From contig NZ_JBHSEF010000022.1 of NCBI RefSeq assembly GCF_042649045.1, forward strand, positions 1 through 64,000: DNA of 64,000 bases, given 5' to 3'. Every line of letters starts with the position of its first letter. Within the stretch, counting starts at the first letter, position 1. Below, piece after piece: positions 25,161 through 33,023 of the stretch. Under the pieces are notes generated by a model that was not told the DNA's origin, did not search any database, and saw only the letters and a program-made list of their open reading frames with translations. The position numbers were made by a program, and so were the translations under genes. The stretch is from Chryseomicrobium palamuruense (GTDB lineage: Bacteria > Bacillota > Bacilli > Bacillales_A > Planococcaceae).

Positions 25161-25286
25161 CTACTTCTTCCCCGACCCTTGGCAAACCGTGCATGTTTCT
25201 GAACCGCCTAAACGAAGTTGAAAGTATCCATTTCCTTTACAATATGGGCAATGTGATGGATTAGCTGGTTTTCTAAGGTTTGTCAT
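25161..25286 (-). CDS. yuiA: YuiA-like mini zinc-ribbon protein (41 aa)
   Basis: A short gene of 41 codons reading MTNLRKPANPSHCPYCKGNG at the N-terminus and ending ETCTVCQGSGKK. Two CxxCxGxG knuckles, as in the DnaJ zinc-finger domain, are separated by about 18 residues, so one zinc site is expected. AAAGGGTG lies nine bases before the ATG. Position beside yuiB matches B. subtilis. The DnaJ-like repeats suggest protein or redox handling, but function is unknown. Confidence 0.8.
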   Translation of the reverse strand: MTNLRKPANPSHCPYCKGNGYFQLRLGGSETCTVCQGSGKK

Positions 25287-25393
25287 ATAATAAACACCCT
25301 TTACATTAAGTTTTAATTTTCTGATAATATATCATATATGCAAAAACGTGTAAAGAGATACCAAGTAAATTATTTGACGATTCTTTTTACTTG

Positions 25394-25915
25394 TTACGAT
25401 TTTGTGACGTCATCATGTTCCGATGCTGTAAACAATTTATAGCTGCTATATCCAAAGACAGGTCCTGGATCCAGTCCTTCTCGCGTCTCGAATCCCGCTG
25501 CTTGATTGACAGATAAGAATACTTTGATCATAGATGTTGTCCGCTCGTCTTCCAGTAGTTCCTCAGGTGACATCCACCTTGCTTCATATAATTCATCGAG
25601 TTGAGGGTCCGGCATTTGTGATGAATTAAACGGTTTTAGATAAAATATCGCCATGTTGTCACTTATTTTCTCTTTGATTACCCCGCTACGGAAGCCTATT
25701 AGTTGAATGACCTGTGCATCGATTCCTGTTTCCTCTTTAATTTCACGAAGTACCGCTTGGTCGACTGTTTCTGTACCTTCTACAAATCCAGCAGGGAGCG
25801 ACCATTTGCCATTAAGTCCTCCGTAGCGCTTTTGTACAACGAGCCACTCTCCTTGGTCATTGACGACAATACCGGCTACACCAAGCCAGACACTCCCTCT
25901 CTCTTTGCGTGTCAT
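25394..25915 (-). CDS. Nudix hydrolase
   Basis: A 173-residue protein with a complete Nudix box (GFVEGTETVDQAVLREIKEE, then TG) at residues about 42-64, placed after a normal beta-strand opening (WLGVAGIVVNDQGEWLVVQKR). The enzyme hydrolyses a nucleoside diphosphate linked to some group X; the substrate cannot be told. It is on the same strand as yuiA and yuiB and starts about 110 bases upstream of yuiA. An unexplained GC-rich stretch lies upstream. Confidence 0.88.
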   Translation of the reverse strand: MTRKERGSVWLGVAGIVVNDQGEWLVVQKRYGGLNGKWSLPAGFVEGTETVDQAVLREIKEETGIDAQVIQLIGFRSGVIKEKISDNMAIFYLKPFNSSQMPDPQLDELYEARWMSPEELLEDERTTSMIKVFLSVNQAAGFETREGLDPGPVFGYSSYKLFTASEHDDVTKS

Positions 25916-25991
25916 TATATCCCCTCCTGCCTTCCATTATACCTTGTGTCTAATCGAGTTGCGCGACCTAGAAACACACGCAAAAATCATT

Positions 25992-26054
25992 CGCTCCTGT
26001 AAGCTTCGTCGGGCCCACCTGACCTTCACGGAGTTTCTGGAGCTGGCCACTTCA
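25992..26054. other. GC-rich intergenic island, unassigned
   Basis: About 60 bases of roughly 60% GC stand in an otherwise A/T-rich spacer between the NDH-2 gene and the Nudix gene. They contain the palindrome GGGCCC and outer arms GCTCC (25993-25997) and GGAGC (26039-26043). No ORF, tRNA fold or riboswitch motif is recognised. It may be an interspersed repeat, a small RNA or a gene remnant. Confidence 0.35.
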
Positions 26055-26066
26055 CATCTAAAGTAA

Positions 26067-26090
26067 AAAAAGCCACCCGAAGGCAGCTTT
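26067..26090 (-). terminator. Terminator after the NDH-2 gene
   Basis: On the minus strand GCTGCC TTCG GGTGGC, with two G-T pairs, is followed by seven T just past the stop codon. Confidence 0.6.
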
Positions 26091-26098
26091 GGACTCTC

Positions 26099-27313
26099 TT
26101 ATAGTAAGTTGAATTTCCCTTTTTTCATGACAAGTGGAGCCCCACCAATCATATACAATGCGCGGTTGTCGATAATCTTTTTCATAATCGATGCTTTCGT
26201 TCCTGTGATTTTACGACCCATTACATCACCAATCGCATCGTGCTCACCAAGTGAACATACCGATCCTTTTAATTTCGGGTGGAATTCATGTGTATCTTCA
26301 CCGTTAATTAAAGCCACTAGGTTATCCGCAATCGTTTCTGCTTGTTGCATCGCGATTTGTGCTGTTGGTGGGTATGGACGGTTTACTTCTTCATTGATCA
26401 TTAGTGCGCAATCTCCAACGATGAAGACATCTGGGAATCCAGGAGCACGCATATCTTTTTCTACTTTGACACGTGCACGCATGTTTTCAATTCCAGACGA
26501 TTCAATTAAGCGGTTTCCACGGACACCCGCAGCCCATACAACAGTACCCGCTTTGATAAAGTCGAACTCTTCTTCACCCGTTTTAATTTTTACGCCTTCA
26601 GGAGTTGCTTGGACAACCGGTGTACCGATAGAGAATTCGATTCCTTTTGATTCTAAGTGGCGAACAGCGTATTCCACTAGTTCCGGATCAAATCCTGGAA
26701 GAACCATTGGTGCTGCTTCTACACAGACCACACGAACTTTTTCTTGTGGAACGTCAAATTCTTTACAAAGCTCAGGAATACGGTTACCCAGTTCTCCTAA
26801 GAATTCGATTCCTGTAAATCCAGCTCCACCGACAACGATTGTTAGACGGCTATCGTCTTTTACTTCATCTTGTGACCACATAGCAAATTGATATTCGATA
26901 TGCTCACGGATTTGACGAGCAGCGCCAACGTTCGCAATGGATAATGCATATTTATCAAGACCTTCAATACCGAATGTCTCTCCTTCAAATCCTAAACCGA
27001 TGACAAGGTAGTCATATGTATGCTCACCTTTGTCTGTCGATACTTTACGTGCAGCCACATCAATACCAGTCACTGCTGCTTGGACGAATTGAATTTTGTC
27101 ACTGTTGATTACATTTTTGATATCATAACGAACATCTTCAGGTGACAAAGTACCTGCTGCAGCCTCATGTAACCAAGTAGATTCGTAATGATAATCATTT
27201 TTGTTGATTAGCACGATGTCTGCATCGCTTGCATTTAATTTCTTTTGTAGATTCACTGCAGTAGAAAGTCCACCGTAGCCTGCTCCGAGAATCAAAATCT
27301 TAGGTCTATTCAT
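26099..27313 (-). CDS. yumB: Type II NADH dehydrogenase (YumB-like)
   Basis: A 404-residue flavoprotein with two dinucleotide-binding motifs: FAD-binding GAGYGGLSTAVNLQ at residues 10-23 and NAD-binding GGAGFTGIEFLGEL near residue 163. FIVGDCALM near residue 298 and a C-terminal amphipathic region for membrane contact complete the family pattern. It oxidises NADH and reduces menaquinone without pumping protons. It is followed by a hairpin and preceded by a good sigma-A promoter. Two further NDH-2-like genes lie within 6 kb. Confidence 0.92.
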   Translation of the reverse strand: MNRPKILILGAGYGGLSTAVNLQKKLNASDADIVLINKNDYHYESTWLHEAAAGTLSPEDVRYDIKNVINSDKIQFVQAAVTGIDVAARKVSTDKGEHTYDYLVIGLGFEGETFGIEGLDKYALSIANVGAARQIREHIEYQFAMWSQDEVKDDSRLTIVVGGAGFTGIEFLGELGNRIPELCKEFDVPQEKVRVVCVEAAPMVLPGFDPELVEYAVRHLESKGIEFSIGTPVVQATPEGVKIKTGEEEFDFIKAGTVVWAAGVRGNRLIESSGIENMRARVKVEKDMRAPGFPDVFIVGDCALMINEEVNRPYPPTAQIAMQQAETIADNLVALINGEDTHEFHPKLKGSVCSLGEHDAIGDVMGRKITGTKASIMKKIIDNRALYMIGGAPLVMKKGKFNLL

Positions 27314-27383
27314 GGTAACGCTACCACCTTTTAGTTATATTTTCATTCATCTGCCAGCAGGAAGCGGCAGACACTTACCTTCT

Positions 27384-27412
27384 ATATTAGCCCTTTTAGT
27401 ATAGAAGTTCAA
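27384..27412 (-). promoter_or_regulatory. Promoter of the NDH-2 gene
   Basis: On the minus strand TTGAAC (27412-27407), a 17-base spacer, and TAATAT (27389-27384) read toward the NDH-2 gene, about 70 bases from its ATG. Confidence 0.55.
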
Positions 27413-27460
27413 TGAATAGTTAACTTGAACCAAACGTTTTCAATTATGCAAAAACTCCAT

Positions 27461-27487
27461 AAAAAAACCTGTCTTCTACAGACAGGT
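27461..27487 (-). terminator. Terminator after the IscA-like gene
   Basis: On the minus strand ACCTGTCT and AGACAGGT pair around five bases and are followed by seven T. Confidence 0.88.
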
Positions 27488-27493
27488 GTGAGA

Positions 27494-27856
27494 CTAACAA
27501 TTTTCAGGTGTACCTTGTTTCGTAGCTGTTCGGAAAGAAGACCCACATCCACAGTTGGCAATAGCATTTGGGTTGTCAATTGTAAAACCACCGCCCATGA
27601 GCGATTGTTTATAGTCAATCTTTGTTCCCATGAGAATGCCTGCATCTTCATCTGCCACGACAATCAAAATATCATGCTGCTGGTCTTCTCGATCATTCGC
27701 TTCTTTTTCATGTGTGAAGCTCATACCGTAGGACAGACCACTACATCCTCCCCCGTTTACTGAAACGCGAAGGAAAGCCCCTTGTTCTTCGTTGTGTTCC
27801 ATCATTTCTTTGATTCGGAAAGCTGCTGCTTCCGTCAAGTCCACTACTTGATTCAT
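27494..27856 (-). CDS. yutM: HesB/IscA-type Fe-S cluster carrier (YutM-like)
   Basis: A 120-residue A-type carrier. The three cluster cysteines are visible: one in NGGGCSGLSYGMSF near residue 38 and two in the C-terminal ANCGCGSSFRT. The protein accepts Fe-S clusters from the Suf machinery and passes them to client enzymes. It lies next to a NifU-type carrier gene, and both can act with the sufCDSUB operon 15-18 kb away. Confidence 0.93.
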   Translation of the reverse strand: MNQVVDLTEAAAFRIKEMMEHNEEQGAFLRVSVNGGGCSGLSYGMSFTHEKEANDREDQQHDILIVVADEDAGILMGTKIDYKQSLMGGGFTIDNPNAIANCGCGSSFRTATKQGTPENC

Positions 27857-27887
27857 GTTCGTTTCCCACCTTTCTCCCTGAGTTGAC

Positions 27888-27917
27888 GAAAAAAGACAAG
27901 GCGCGGGCCTTGTCTTT
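27888..27917 (-). terminator. Terminator after the NifU-like gene
   Basis: AAAGACAAGGC and GCCTTGTCTTT pair around a three-base loop; on the minus strand the stem is followed by TTTT. It separates the NifU-type gene from the IscA-type gene. Confidence 0.8.
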
Positions 27918-27929
27918 GGAATTAGACAA

Positions 27930-28163
27930 TTAGAAAACTTGCTCTACTTCTACGACACCTGGTACTTCTTCAAGCAACGCACGCTCAATACCAGCTTTTA
28001 ATGTAATGGTAGAACTTGGGCAAGTGCCACACGCTCCTAGGAGACGTAATTTCACGATACCATCTTCTACATCTACTAATTCACAATCTCCACCGTCACG
28101 CAATAAGAATGGTCGTAATTTATCGAGTACTTCTTGAACTTGTTCATTCATTGTATCAGTCAT
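27930..28163 (-). CDS. yutI: NifU C-terminal domain Fe-S scaffold (YutI-like)
   Basis: A 77-residue single NifU-like domain with the cluster-binding CxxC in LLGACGTCPSSTITLKAGIERAL near residue 47. It starts VLDKLRPFLLRDGGDCELVDVEDG, as in Nfu proteins. It acts as scaffold or carrier for Fe-S clusters. AAGGAG is placed nine bases before the ATG. It is divergent from the DUF1462 gene. Confidence 0.93.
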   Translation of the reverse strand: MTDTMNEQVQEVLDKLRPFLLRDGGDCELVDVEDGIVKLRLLGACGTCPSSTITLKAGIERALLEEVPGVVEVEQVF

Positions 28164-28242
28164 TTTTTTCGACTCCTTTCCCTGTTCTTATTATAATTGG
28201 ATAGAACAAAAAAATCCAATAAAGAATCTAGGGGCTGAAAAT

Positions 28243-28566
28243 GTGAAAGAGATTACACTAACTGTGTACGGTGCAGACATCATCTGTGCCAGCTGCGTCA
28301 ATGCACCTTCATCGAAAGACACGTATGAATGGCTTGAAGCGGCACTGGCACGTAAATTTGAAGGACACAATATCCACTTCCGTTATGTGGACATTGAACA
28401 ACCGGCACCGAACGACATCGATGCAAACTTTATTGAGCAAATTCAAAACGACGAATTGTTTTATCCTCTAGTCACAATTGATGACGAAGTGATTGGAGAA
28501 GGCTATATTCAGTTGAAACCAGTCTATTCAGCACTCGAGACACACGGATACTTAGCAGCAGAATAA
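28243..28566 (+). CDS. yuzD: DUF1462 / YuzD-like thioredoxin-fold protein
   Basis: A 107-residue protein starting at GTG. An N-terminal beta-strand is followed by GADIICASCVNAPSSKDTYEW, with a CxxC-like pair at residues about 15-18. The C-terminal half resembles a thioredoxin fold (ELFYPLVTIDDEVIGEGYIQLKPVY). This is the YuzD/DUF1462 family, function unknown. Divergence from the NifU-like gene matches B. subtilis. Confidence 0.85.
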   Translation: MKEITLTVYGADIICASCVNAPSSKDTYEWLEAALARKFEGHNIHFRYVDIEQPAPNDIDANFIEQIQNDELFYPLVTIDDEVIGEGYIQLKPVYSALETHGYLAAE

Positions 28567-28567
28567 C

Positions 28568-28603
28568 AAAAAGGTCCGTGTCATACCGAGACGGACCTTT
28601 TTT
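28568..28603. terminator. Bidirectional terminator between yuzD and yutJ
   Basis: AAAAAGGTCCGT and ACGGACCTTTTT pair around an 11-base loop between convergent genes. Confidence 0.88.
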
Positions 28604-28606
28604 GCT

Positions 28607-29674
28607 TTACCCATTATGTTTCTTGTAATACCAAAGCAATCCAGACTTCATTAAACGGGCAATGCGTCCTGTAACAGACATATCAGCAAGATACGCAAAT
28701 CCTTGTTTCTTTCCAAGGGAACCCATGAAACCTTTTAATTTAATCGTTGGTAACGTCTCTGGAAGTACTTCTCCGTTCCATTTCGCGCGAAGAACATTGA
28801 CGATTTGTTCTGCTTGTTCTTCCGCAAGTTGAGCACTTGGTGCAAATGGAAGGGATGCACAGTCTCCTACAATATAGACATGCTCATCAAGTGGTAGATG
28901 GTGATGTGGTGATAAAATTACACGACCAGAACCATCTTTTTCACCTGGAAGCATGCGAACAGGGGCAACCGGCTGAATACCTGCTGTCCATACAACGGCA
29001 TCGACCGGAATGGTTTCATCATGATTATGAAGAAGATTCTTCTCTACTTTTGTGATGTTGGAGTTGCTGATGACTTCTACATCGTTTTCATCGAACCATT
29101 TTTTTACATAATTACTTAAGCGTTCCGGGAAGTCGCGTAATATACGTGGACTACGGTCGAATAGTTTAATACGAAGGTCTGGACGAGATTCGCGCAGTTC
29201 ACTCGCAAGTTCTATTCCACTTAGTCCAGCGCCTACAATCCCTATCACAGAATTCGATGGCAGGTCTCCTAGTGTACTATACGTTTGACGGGACTTTCCA
29301 ATCGTCTGGATACTCATCGTGAACTCATCCGCACCAGGCACGCCGTGGTACTTGTCTTCACATCCAAGACCAATAACAAGATCGTCATAGGCAACTGCTT
29401 CTCCACCTTCTAGCAGTACTTCTTTGCGCTCTGTATCGATTTCAACCACTTCGCCATATTTAATATGAAGGCGCTCGTGATCGGGAAAGCTTACACGGAC
29501 GTCATTATCTGAAACAGTCCCAGCAGCGAGTGCATAAAACTCTGTTTTTAAACTATGGAAAGGCGTCCGATCAATCAGAATAATTTGGGTATCTTTCGGT
29601 AAGTTATTTGGAAGCAAGCGAAGCAAAATGCGCATGTTGCCATAGCCGCCACCAAGCAGTACTAATTTTTGCAT
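28607..29674 (-). CDS. yutJ: NADH dehydrogenase-like FAD-dependent oxidoreductase (YutJ-like)
   Basis: About 355 residues. The N-terminal FAD motif LGGGYGNMRILLRLL and central IGIVGAGLSGIELASEL are intact, and VYIVGDCASLPFAPSAQLAEEQAEQI is typical of NDH-2. It is shorter than the YumB-like protein, and its true electron acceptor is unknown. The ATG at 29674 has AGAAGGAG at good distance; the longer ORF is rejected. It is divergent from the YuzB-like gene. Confidence 0.88.
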   Translation of the reverse strand: MQKLVLLGGGYGNMRILLRLLPNNLPKDTQIILIDRTPFHSLKTEFYALAAGTVSDNDVRVSFPDHERLHIKYGEVVEIDTERKEVLLEGGEAVAYDDLVIGLGCEDKYHGVPGADEFTMSIQTIGKSRQTYSTLGDLPSNSVIGIVGAGLSGIELASELRESRPDLRIKLFDRSPRILRDFPERLSNYVKKWFDENDVEVISNSNITKVEKNLLHNHDETIPVDAVVWTAGIQPVAPVRMLPGEKDGSGRVILSPHHHLPLDEHVYIVGDCASLPFAPSAQLAEEQAEQIVNVLRAKWNGEVLPETLPTIKLKGFMGSLGKKQGFAYLADMSVTGRIARLMKSGLLWYYKKHNG

Positions 29675-29801
29675 ATGAAAACTCCTTCTGCATGCATTGT
29701 CCCCTTTAGTATAATGGATTGTGAGACATTTCACAATAAGTCACAACAATTGACGACCTTCTGAAAATGCAGTAGCATCAACTTGTAGCGAGGTGAAGAC
29801 G

Positions 29802-30038
29802 ATGAATCCTATGGTAGAATTTTGTATTAGCAATATTGTTAACGGGGCCCAAGAAGCGTTTGAACAGCTAGAAAAAGACCCCAACCTTGACGTCCTCGAA
29901 TATGGGTGCACGAGTAACTGTACCATTTGTGCAGACACGCTTTTTGCAGTCGTAAACGGAGAAATCGTACGTGGAGACACACCTCAAGATCTCGTCGACA
30001 ATATTTATGCCTATATAGAAGAAAATCCATTATTTTAA
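29802..30038 (+). CDS. yuzB: DUF1450 / YuzB-like cysteine-rich small protein
   Basis: A 78-residue protein with the family pattern: a single cysteine in VEFCISN and a cluster in EYGCTSNCTICADTLFAVVNGEIVRG. The CxxxCxxC arrangement suggests a metal or redox function, but none is established. GAGG lies eight bases before the ATG at 29802; a GTG three codons earlier overlaps that site. It lies next to yutJ as in B. subtilis. Confidence 0.85.
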   Translation: MNPMVEFCISNIVNGAQEAFEQLEKDPNLDVLEYGCTSNCTICADTLFAVVNGEIVRGDTPQDLVDNIYAYIEENPLF

Positions 30039-30074
30039 AAAGCTGCGGTCACCCAAAGGGTCCGCAGCTTTTTT
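30037..30074. terminator. Bidirectional terminator between yuzB and the HAD phosphatase gene
   Basis: AAAAAGCTGCGG pairs with CCGCAGCTTTTT, with an inner ACCC/GGGT extension. The right arm runs into the last codons of the convergent phosphatase gene. Confidence 0.88.
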
Positions 30075-30831
30075 ATAATTCGTCCATCGATTCGATATAA
30101 CGAGATACAGACATTGCACTTGCTTGAACGGTTTCCGGTCGGTCCACCCCGGAATTTACATGGATGGTATCGATACCAAAGTTCACTCCTGCGAGTAAAT
30201 CGGTCTTCATATTATCGCCAATCAGGACCATATCTTCTTTCGATGCGCCTGTCTGTTGTTGAATCAGTTCAAGCATGATGGAAGATGGTTTTCCACAAAA
30301 GATGGCATCTGTTTCTGTCGAAAATTCAACAAGTTTTACAAATGCCCCGTTGCCAGGTAAAAAGCCTTGATGTGAAGGAAAAGCATGATCTGGGTTCGTT
30401 GCAATCAGTTTCGCTCCTGCCCGGACTTCTAGACAAGCGGTTGCGAGCTTCGTATACGTGATGTCCTTGTCAATCCCCATGATAACAGCGTTAGACCCTT
30501 CTTCCACAAGTTCAAGTCCAACTGTTTCAAGTTCCTCTCGCAATGCAGCTGTTCCAATGACAAACACTTTAGCATCAGGTAACTCCCTTTTCACAAACTG
30601 AGCAGCCGCCATTCCAGACGTGTAAATAAATTCTTCTGTCGTGATAACGCCGAATCCAGCAAGTTTTTGTCGCAGCTGTGTACGAGTCATGGATGCATTG
30701 TTGGTAATGTAAAAAGGCTCAATTCCCGCTTCCTGCAGACGTCTGATAAATCGAACAGCTTCAGGTATTGGCTCAATTCCTCTGTAGACAGTTCCGTCTA
30801 AATCGAGACAAACAGTTTTATAATTGAACAT
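30073..30831 (-). CDS. yutF: HAD superfamily phosphatase, NagD family (YutF-like)
   Basis: A 252-residue class IIA HAD hydrolase. Motif I is CLDLDGTVYRG at residues 8-18, with the nucleophile and acid/base aspartates. Motif II lies in FYITNNASMT, and motif IV in VLIGDNMKTDLLAG near residue 202. A cap domain lies between. NagD-like enzymes dephosphorylate small metabolites such as nucleoside monophosphates or sugar phosphates. Its start overlaps the end of the upstream HepT-like gene by 14 bases, so the two are translationally linked. Confidence 0.9.
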   Translation of the reverse strand: MFNYKTVCLDLDGTVYRGIEPIPEAVRFIRRLQEAGIEPFYITNNASMTRTQLRQKLAGFGVITTEEFIYTSGMAAAQFVKRELPDAKVFVIGTAALREELETVGLELVEEGSNAVIMGIDKDITYTKLATACLEVRAGAKLIATNPDHAFPSHQGFLPGNGAFVKLVEFSTETDAIFCGKPSSIMLELIQQQTGASKEDMVLIGDNMKTDLLAGVNFGIDTIHVNSGVDRPETVQASAMSVSRYIESMDEL

Positions 30832-31279
30832 TGGAATCCTCCGGTAAGAATGCGGACACTGGGCCTAGCTCATTCTCTAAATATGTCCGGACATGTTGTG
30901 GGAACTTCACAAGCACCGAAAGTTGACGAGTTAATACCTCATCGACAGCCTGACGGTCTACAGCATAATATTCGCGAACGACTTGTTTCCGTAAGCCCAC
31001 AATTTCTTTTAACCCGGCATCCATTTCTGCCGGAACAACTTTTTCATCCACTAAAATATCAATGATGTCATCGTAACTTCCCGGGTCACGCATAATAAAG
31101 CCGTCAATCATGGCATTTCCTATGTCAAGAACTGACTCAATCAAGGATCCTGCAATTCGTTCTAATATCAAATGACTTTCCGGATAGGTCGACCACTGGT
31201 CTTTCTTTTTATAAACAGTCAGCAAGTCCTCGAGATGGGTTGCGATCAGTTCAATTCGCTTTCGGTCTACAAAATACAT
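30818..31279 (-). CDS. yutE: DUF86 / HepT-like protein (YutE-like), catalytic motif degenerate
   Basis: A 153-residue helical protein of the DUF86 (HepT) fold: VDRKRIELIATHLEDLLTVY at the N-terminus and RIAGSLIESVLDIGNAMIDG in the middle. The Rx4HxY motif required by HepT toxins reads RKQVVREY here, with arginine in place of histidine. No MNT nucleotidyltransferase partner is adjacent. It is therefore more likely a housekeeping YutE-like protein than a toxin. It is coupled to the downstream NagD-type phosphatase gene. Confidence 0.82.
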   Translation of the reverse strand: MYFVDRKRIELIATHLEDLLTVYKKKDQWSTYPESHLILERIAGSLIESVLDIGNAMIDGFIMRDPGSYDDIIDILVDEKVVPAEMDAGLKEIVGLRKQVVREYYAVDRQAVDEVLTRQLSVLVKFPQHVRTYLENELGPVSAFLPEDSNVQL

Positions 31280-31362
31280 CTTGGTTCCTCCTGTTTCGTT
31301 CAGTTGAATACACTACGTCTCTATAGTACCATAGAGCAGAGAAGAACTTGAGGTGAAGAGCA

Positions 31363-31629
31363 ATGGAACGATTTTATTTATATGATGACGTAGAAGACAC
31401 CAAGACACGGTTCGTCAGTTTCACAGGAGAAAGGCAGCGCTACGATTTAGCGATTTTGCAAAGCACGCGTTTCTTTGGAAAAGTTCTTGTGATGGACATC
31501 CAGTTTAACCGGATGGCTATTATCGGAGCGGACGATGTTGAAGAAGAAGGCTATCTTGAGCATGCATTTAACCGCAAGCCGGTAGAGGCTGAAGAGCTAC
31601 GGGAATATCTACGGGAATTACTAAATTAA
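31363..31629 (+). CDS. DUF3055-like small cytosolic protein
   Basis: An 88-residue acidic protein with MERFYLYDDVEDTKTRFVSF at the N-terminus, which I recognise as the DUF3055 family of Bacillales. No catalytic motif is seen. GAGGTG lies eight bases before the ATG, and it is divergent from the HepT-like gene. Function is unknown. Confidence 0.75.
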   Translation: MERFYLYDDVEDTKTRFVSFTGERQRYDLAILQSTRFFGKVLVMDIQFNRMAIIGADDVEEEGYLEHAFNRKPVEAEELREYLRELLN

Positions 31630-31658
31630 ACGATGCCTCGTGCATCGTTTATTTTTTT
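31628..31658 (+). terminator. Terminator of the DUF3055 gene
   Basis: AAACGATGC and GCATCGTTT pair around a five-base loop and are followed by ATTTTTTT. Confidence 0.85.
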
Positions 31659-31932
31659 GGAATCCTATAGAGGTGCTGAAAAGGTAACACAACAGAAAAG
31701 GTCTAATACGTACCGTCCTTCATTTTTATCACTGGCTGACTCTTCCGAATTCGTTTATCAATGTCTAAACTGTTTATAATGTAAGCTATACTATACCTTA
31801 AACAGAACACGTAATTGATTTGCTTGATACCCATGCGGGAAACTATACAGACTCACTAATTGGCCGATCAGCTATTCACGTATATGATTCTATACCCTAT
31901 ATACGTACCATTATTCAAAAGGAGGACGCTCG
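31659..31932. other. Intergenic stretch, promoter-like sequence only
   Basis: No gene is visible in this 270-base A/T-rich spacer. A weak promoter candidate, TTGCTT (31820-31825), an 18-base spacer and TATACA (31844-31849), reads toward the flavoprotein gene. No riboswitch motif is recognised. Confidence 0.4.
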
Positions 31933-33006
31933 GTGAAAACAATTATTTTAGTAGGAGCAGGACATAGTCACTTACATATCTTGCGCGAATGGAAACGAGA
32001 ACCTCTTCCGAATTGTCGTTTAGTTCTGATCTCTCCTTCGCCGTTTCAGTACTATTCCGGAATGATTTCTGGATTTGCTGAGGGGCTTTATGCACTTGAA
32101 GAAACGCGAGTTCCACTTATTCCTTACAGTCGAATCACCGGTACGGAGTTTATACAAGATACCATCGTACGTGTGGATGCTGAACAAAAAGTTCTCTTCG
32201 GTTCTAAAGGGATCAGTTATTCCTATGACCTCGTTTCTTTTGATATTGGCACGTTTATTCAGATTCCTGAACAATTTAAGCAGCTATCGAGTCCTCTGAA
32301 GCCGAGTTATCATATGGTCGAGGCAGTCCCTGCTTTCCGAGAAACTGAGGCGCCGGTTGTCATTGGCGGAGGAGCCGCTGCTGTCGAGATGGCATTCTCC
32401 ATTCAATCATGGCGCACGGCAAATGGGTATCCTACGCCTGTTGCGCTCATTAGTAGTTCCACTCTATTAGAAGGCACTAGCCAGTCGGATCACATTCGAA
32501 ACGAGTTTCGCCACATGGGTTTGGTGTGGTTCGAAGGGGACGAAGTAGAGGAAGTACATAGTTCGTATGTAAGAACTCGCAATGGGCGATCAATTCCTTG
32601 TACGTCTATGTTGTGGTTAACGGGACCTCAAAGTTTCACTCTTTTTAAAGATAGCGGGCTTGCCGAGACTGATGGTTTTTTGAACGTCAACGAAAGTTTA
32701 CAATCGACAGACAATGCATCGATTTTTGCAGCGGGAGACTGTTTGCACTTTACCACTTCGGAAGGTGGACTCGCTAAAAATGACGTACATGCAGTGAAAC
32801 AAGGACCCGTTCTTTGGTATAATTTGCAATCGATGATTGTTGGAAGACCCCTAAAAGCTTATCAACCATCTAAGCAACAACTTACCATTTTGTCACTTGG
32901 CAATCGGCGTGGACTCGCCCTCTACGGAAAATTTCACTGGACAGGACGCGCTGCCTGGTTGCTGAAAAATAAAATGGATCGAGATTTTATGAATAGGTAC
33001 CGGTGA
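31933..33006 (+). CDS. FAD/NAD-dependent oxidoreductase resembling the NDH-like domain of SelD fusions
   Basis: A 357-residue pyridine nucleotide-disulfide oxidoreductase fold. The N-terminal motif is VGAGHSHLHILREW rather than GxGxxG, as in proteins fused to or associated with selenophosphate synthetase SelD. A second motif, VVIGGGAAAVEMAFSIQ, is near residue 140 and SIFAAGDCLHF near 265. It starts at GTG behind AAAGGAGGA. No SelD or other selenium gene is in the window, so a role outside selenium metabolism is possible. It is the third NDH-2-like flavoprotein in 7 kb. Its 3' end abuts the 12-bp repeat array. Confidence 0.82.
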   Translation: MKTIILVGAGHSHLHILREWKREPLPNCRLVLISPSPFQYYSGMISGFAEGLYALEETRVPLIPYSRITGTEFIQDTIVRVDAEQKVLFGSKGISYSYDLVSFDIGTFIQIPEQFKQLSSPLKPSYHMVEAVPAFRETEAPVVIGGGAAAVEMAFSIQSWRTANGYPTPVALISSSTLLEGTSQSDHIRNEFRHMGLVWFEGDEVEEVHSSYVRTRNGRSIPCTSMLWLTGPQSFTLFKDSGLAETDGFLNVNESLQSTDNASIFAAGDCLHFTTSEGGLAKNDVHAVKQGPVLWYNLQSMIVGRPLKAYQPSKQQLTILSLGNRRGLALYGKFHWTGRAAWLLKNKMDRDFMNRYR

Positions 33007-33023
33007 TTTTTTGTGGGTGGCAC

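Noticed and set aside
26109..26891. 260-codon plus-strand open frame opposite the NDH-2 gene
   Set aside because: It is the complement of a clear flavoprotein gene and its translation is low-complexity.
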